DNA of 64,000 nucleotides from Dryococelus australis (taxonomy: Eukaryota > Arthropoda > Insecta > Phasmatodea > Phasmatidae): assembly GCA_029891345.1 (NCBI GenBank), contig CM057002.1, positions 59,200,777-59,264,776 on the forward strand, in the 5' to 3' direction. Every line of letters starts with the position of its first letter. Position 1 is the stretch's first letter. Shown piece by piece: positions 59,770 to 64,000 of this stretch. Below the pieces are notes generated by a model. That model was given only the letters and a program-made list of their open reading frames with translations. It had not been told where the DNA came from and made no database searches. The position numbers and the translations under genes are program-made.

Positions 59770-60720
59770 TTAATTTACTGGGTTGCTTTCATTTATTTTC
59801 CTCCCCTGAGATCCAATGACTACAGATGGTTGTTTGATACGATCCTCGTCGATTTGATTCTTGAGTTCTTTGTGAGACGTGATTACTTCGGAGGTCATTT
59901 TCCGACAACCGAGTTTTCTTGTGCCAGGACTCCAAGCTTTTGTAAGCTGATTTTCAGCCGACGATTTAGAAAATGGGCATGAAATGTGACGACCGAAGCG
60001 TTTTCTTATCCTCAGCTTATCGTGACCGGCCTTTAACCAGCTGGGGCGAAGTGTTGGGAAACGCCTTAGATGCCATACTTTCTTCTGCACTCCGTCGCAG
60101 GCAATTCGTGACCCTGTGGACGTGGCCAATTTTTCCCCCCCTCGACACCATGTCCCTTCGAAGGCCTACATAGGGCGCATACGAAAAATCACCCGGGTTA
60201 ACTCGATCCTCGACTCGATCAACTCTGGGCTACGCCTGCTCGACAGCAGGGTAACTTTGCTCTAGCAGACGACACACGTGTAATGGCGCGCAAATATGTA
60301 AACATTGCAGCGACGAAAACAAACAAGTAAACGAAAACGAATTATGAAATCTGGAAACGATCAAAATATGTAAAATTATAAATGTTTAGCTGCTTTGGCC
60401 AAGCATTATAGCCCGTAAATTAAATTTTGTACTAACCTGACACTGAATACAAAGGTATTGTATTATCGCAGTACTTAGTGCAATGTCTTTTTTTTTGCGT
60501 TGTTTGTTCATAACATAGTTTAACAAAAACACTTCATCATCATCATCATCATCTAGCACAGTATTTAATAACTGCACTAAATATTCGGACTTAATTGTAA
60601 TTAGATTCCCCGCCATCTCAAAACTGCGTTCAAAGCAAACTGGTTAACCGCACGTGATCGGGTAAACCTGGTCACGTGACCGAGCTAACCCAGTTAACTT
60701 TACCAGGTTACTTTTAGTAA
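59770..60720 (-). mobile_element. possible remnant of a transposon-encoded gene
   Basis: Two minus-strand frames. The one at 60,616-60,386 starts MAGNLITIKSEYLVQLLNTV and carries six Asp encoded by (ATC)n, then NKQRKKKD. The one at 60,129-59,770 has KKVWHLRRF and, in a neighbouring frame, ATECRRK. These resemble the starts of DNA-binding or transposase proteins of PIF/Harbinger-like elements, but no catalytic residues are seen and frames are broken. GTTAAC-rich words flank both sides (about 60,196 and 60,697). Confidence 0.25.
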
Positions 60721-60839
60721 GCGTCTATAAAGAATGTAAAAAGGACAGACTTCGTCAGGATTTTAATCCACCCCATCCACAATTTCAAAAAGTATTGCGA
60801 ATATCTGCAGATGAAGAATTTTTAACAGTGTCTAGTATC

Positions 60840-61050
60840 ACGGGGCCGCCGCAGTGGTGTAGTGGTTATACTGCTCGCCTCCCACCTAGGCGAGCCGGGT
60901 ACGATTCCCGTCGCTCACGGAGCTTCGCACGTGGGAATCGTGTCGCGCTGGTCCCAGGGTTTTCTCGAGGATCTCCCGTTTCTCCCGTCCTTGCGTTCCG
61001 GCGTTGCTCCATACTCATCTCCCTTTACCCTCGTCGGTTCTCATGAACCA
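60840..61050 (+). repeat. SINE family 1, full head
   Basis: Head GGGGCCGCCGCAGTGGTGTA with CTCGCCTCCCACCTAGGCGA and a B box variant GGTACGATTCC. Then GGGAATCGTGTCGCGCTGG, GAGGATCTCCCGTTTCTCCC, TTCCGGCGTTGCTCCATACT and CCCTCGTCGGTTCTCA. Confidence 0.88.
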
Positions 61051-61316
61051 TTGCTTTCAGGAAAAGTCCAAAATGGAACATTGCGTCCCAAGCGAATGAG
61101 ATGGGGCGCAATCAGTGAGTGTCGGGGAAGGGGGTAACAGGAAACATCCCCCCCCCCCTAAAAAAAACTCCTCGCCCAAACTCTTAAATTGTAATGAAAC
61201 TGTCCAGACTTGTTTAACACACCGATTTTATTTTATTAATTTAATATCTACTGTTTCCTGAAATTATGACGAGACGGTGTCGCCCTGCCGTGGATAAGAA
61301 TAGAAAGATATATAAA

Positions 61317-61731
61317 GGCTGTTCACGATAACGTGAGCACTTTTGTAATCAACCTTAGAAAAAAGTCACTGCCCTGCCTGCATGTATTTTAAAGGGCGCA
61401 CTGAGTGGAATGCGCCCGGTCAAGTTGGTAACGATGGATGGAAAGTAGTTCCATATGTTTACGTTGAATAAGAAGTGTTAGGTAACTATTTGTGATCATT
61501 TAAATTATTTCTCACACTTTTGGTTATTTTTTAACGCCTCAGTGTACAAAAATTACCAGATTTATAAAATGCTTACTTTTTCTAATAATTTCACCGTTTC
61601 ACTTATCCGACGCATGAATAACGTAATGAGGCCCATGACGACGTTAATTTTACATAAGGCGGAAGGATACACAATTTGCATACAAGTAGATCTTTATAAG
61701 GGCTTTCAAAGGTGCTCATTTTACCGTGAAC
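61317..61731. mobile_element. MITE, long type
   Basis: Left end AAGGCTGTTCACGATAACGT, right end CATTTTACCGTGAACAGC. Interior GTTGGTAACGATGGATGGAA and GAGGCCCATGACGACGTTAA. The left flank is TA. Confidence 0.88.
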
Positions 61732-62873
61732 AGCATAAACCTGTATTTGCACAATGGGAAAATAACCCCACTTCTTCCTCCCGCCAACAGAACGTATGGG
61801 TCCACTTCTGCCTGTGACTTGAGAGAGCCTTTAAATAATGTTTTATGCTCCAAGCGTTTGTGACATATTTTTGCAACTCCGTCTCCTGTACATACATTAT
61901 AAAATAAATTTGTAGTAATTGTAGCTATCATTTATCTTGTCCAGTATGTTGCCTTCCGCTTGTTGGTTCAGGTTCTATCGACCGCTAAGTCATATAATTC
62001 GTAGTTCCGTGTTCTTCATTTCCTGCGAATAGTCTGGTTTTTGGTTTCTTTGTTTTGTTCTTACGCATATTTTCGGCAATGGATGCAGCCCACTTAAAAA
62101 ACACAGAAATCTTGCATTAGCCATTGCCGCTAAACAACATTCCTCAACAACTTCCTCTGTCCATTCCTCGCAATCTTACTATTTGCCTACGAAATGCATG
62201 AAGCCCAGGTTCTTTTCAACAACAGAAAATAGTTATGATCCCATGACTTAAAATTACTCGTTAATGAATCAACTTTGTGCCTGTCTACTACGAGCTTTTA
62301 TATTGCAATCTTATGCACTGCACTTTTCATAAACTAGCCATCTACGAAGAACATCAAAATCTTTTAACTTTAAAAAAAAATTATTTGTATCCACGCGTAT
62401 TGGTGAATCATCAGTGCAATGGCAGACAGGAATGTCTACAACCAATAATTCTTGTTTCAAATTGCTTTGCCTCGCGATTACACTCGTCATTCGCCATTGC
62501 AAATTCAGACTACGTTTAAATAGTTTGCGCTGATGGACGGAAGGCATCATCAAACTAGGCATAAAAAACTCCCCGAGCGAAAACCTGTTATTTTTTGTAA
62601 CAAAATGCGTCGTCGTTAAATTACAGTAACAGGGCCTGGAAGGAGTGGGGGGGGGGGGGGAAGGTGGCGTGGATGCCGTTGAAATTGGAAAATAAATATT
62701 TTTCTCTTTCAGAGTGGTCAACTTAATCGGTCTGTAATGATCTAATTATTAGCTGTGTCCGTTTTATTACCCCAATTAACCGAGCCGATCAAGAATTTCT
62801 GACTTCGGCTAAAAAGCTGCACAAAGTCCGGACAGGCTTTTTAACGGCACAAGCCGCTGCTCCAAAAAAGTTT

Positions 62874-62899
62874 AGACGTAAAATTTAAATTTTACGTCT
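62874..62899. repeat. 26-bp perfect palindrome
   Basis: AGACGTAAAATTT followed directly by its reverse complement AAATTTTACGTCT. It is not attached to any element that I recognise. Confidence 0.95.
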
Positions 62900-63023
62900 T
62901 AGTGTTACGCCCACAAGGTTAAAGGAGACCATGGCTAATTATAGTGATTGTCTAACAGCGTGGATATCGACTCGGGACAACGATTATAAAGTGCTTGGAG
63001 CTCGGTTAGAGTGGAGACCAGAG

Positions 63024-63257
63024 ATCTGGGCGACTCTTAACATCGAGGTCTTGAGAGCCGATGAGGGTGAAGCGAGGTGTGTGCAGGAATGCAAAGGCTG
63101 GAGAAACGGGAGATCATCGAGAAAACCTACCGATCAGCGGCATCGTCCGGCACGATTTCTACATACAAAAATCTGGGAGCAAACCCCGCCGGGAATCGAA
63201 CCCGGTTCGCCTTGGAGAGAGGCGATCGCTCTAACCGCTGCGTCACTGCGGCCCCGT
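63024..63257 (-). repeat. SINE family 1, reverse orientation
   Basis: On the minus strand: head GGGGCCGCAGTGACGCAGCG with B box GGTTCGATTCCC, then AATCGTGCCGGACGATGCCG, GATGATCTCCCGTTTCTCC and the CTCAAGACCTCGATGTTAAG end. Confidence 0.88.
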
Positions 63258-63378
63258 CGCTGTGTTATACTGGGTTTACAATAGAAATACAAGGGCGACA
63301 AAAAATGTATAAAAGGCGATTTGTGCAAGGTCAGTCTGAGAAAGTCGTAGCCCGGACAGCACTACAGAAGCAGATTAC

Positions 63379-63490
63379 GTGTCTACTATTCCTCGTCTCC
63401 AGCACGACAGGAGCAGGTTATGTGTCTACTATTCCTCGTCTCCAGCACGACAGGAGCAGGTTATGTGTCTACTATTCCTCGTCTCCAGCT
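63379..63490. repeat. 43-bp tandem repeat, 2.6 copies
   Basis: The unit begins GTGTCTACTATTCCTCGTCT and contains CCAGCACGACAGGAGCAGGT. Two complete copies are identical and a third stops after 25-26 bases. Confidence 0.95.
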
Positions 63491-63823
63491 CATCGGGGTA
63501 AACAAAAAACGTAAATACAACTTTACAGAAAAAAAAAAATGGGTCGTGGCTGTGTTGAGGTCACGTTTACGTTGACGCGCTCGGACGCCTTGGTTTTTAT
63601 TTTACGTTCTCGGCACAGCTTCACTCGATCGTATGGGGTTTAATGGCTATCACTGGATTGCTTTTGAGATAGTTTTTCCAACCGTATACGATTTCTGTAT
63701 TTCGACTTGGCTTTTTGACTAGTATAGGCTGACATTGTGTTAAGTTACATTTAACTCATACGATTTCACCATAACCACGCCACGACAAATGTTTTTTATA
63801 CATGCAATCGATTGATCTTGACG

Positions 63824-63925
63824 AAAGCTGTCGATTGAAACTTAAACGAGCGTCGTAGCTTCTCCTAGTCGAAAGTTATATACCACGCGGAAGTTATGAG
63901 ACGCGGCGAGCGGCGAAACGAACGC
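63824..63925. repeat. repeat unit shared with 51.4 kb
   Basis: GCTGTCGATTGAAACTTAAA, CGTCGTAGCTTCTCCTAGTC, AAAGTTA and GAGACGCGGCG are in the same order and orientation as at 51,412-51,530. Confidence 0.75.
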
Positions 63926-64000
63926 GCATTAAAGCATTCCTTCATTCAGCCATGTGAATTTATTAATTTTCGTACAGAGAATTAATTTTTTTATTTTACT

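Larger units (their letters stand above)
47327..64000. other. upstream ptc region: intron 1 or 5' flank, no exon found
   Basis: The missing ptc exon must lie on the minus strand in this direction. I looked for the conserved Patched N-terminal features (TM1, the GLK-A segment and a W-V/I-E/Q codon pair before a phase 1 donor), especially in the GC-rich blocks at 49.8, 53.7, 57.6 and 60.1 kb, and found none. The stretch is filled with MITEs, SINEs, a tRNA-Gly gene, tandem repeats and transposon remnants listed separately. It is most simply read as part of the first large ptc intron. Confidence 0.6.

Noticed and set aside
63379..63490. CRISPR-like array
   Set aside because: Direct tandem units without spacers, in an animal genome; a minisatellite.

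Overview
The window is animal nuclear DNA, most likely from an insect with a large, transposon-rich genome. It has spliced exons with canonical GT/AG borders, kilobase-scale introns, tRNA-derived SINEs, many short inverted-repeat DNA transposons and a (TG)n microsatellite. The species cannot be named from the sequence.

One protein-coding gene dominates. It is a patched (ptc) orthologue on the minus strand, from position 47,326 down to a stop codon at 2,132. I rebuilt 19 exons by hand. Every exon-exon phase agrees, and together they give about 1,205 residues. These cover the first extracellular domain, the sterol-sensing domain (TM2-TM6), the cysteine-containing middle loop, the second extracellular domain, TM7-TM12 and the cytoplasmic tail. 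The start codon, N-terminal tail and TM1 (about 100 residues) were not found in the 16.7 kb upstream and probably lie beyond position 64,000. Two things set the gene apart. Near 11,205 one base is missing from an otherwise perfect exon. In TM4 and TM10 the acidic residues expected of Patched/RND proteins are replaced by Gln and His.

Region by region: 1-2.1 kb is the 3' UTR and flank. 2.1-9.1 kb holds the tail and the last membrane exons, with an unrecognised GC-contrasting insert at 5.7-7.9 kb. 9-15.2 kb holds the second extracellular domain exons, bracketed by two inverted copies of a 600-bp DNA transposon. 15-29.7 kb holds the sterol-sensing exons, an LTR-retroelement fragment (23.7-25.6 kb) and SINEs. 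29.7-42.1 kb is one 12.4-kb intron full of MITEs. 42.1-47.3 kb holds five short exons of the first extracellular domain. 47.3-64 kb has no exon that I can find, but carries a tRNA-Gly(GCC) gene, a GC-rich block with a perfect Gli/Ci site, a tandem duplication and many MITEs and SINEs.

The most striking non-genic feature is a group of about 22 MITEs. They share one terminal inverted repeat (GGCTGTTCACGGTAAAGTG) but have three unrelated interiors, and none lies in the leftmost 20 kb. A tandem duplication at 54.0-55.2 kb supplies an empty site for one insertion and shows a TA target-site duplication.
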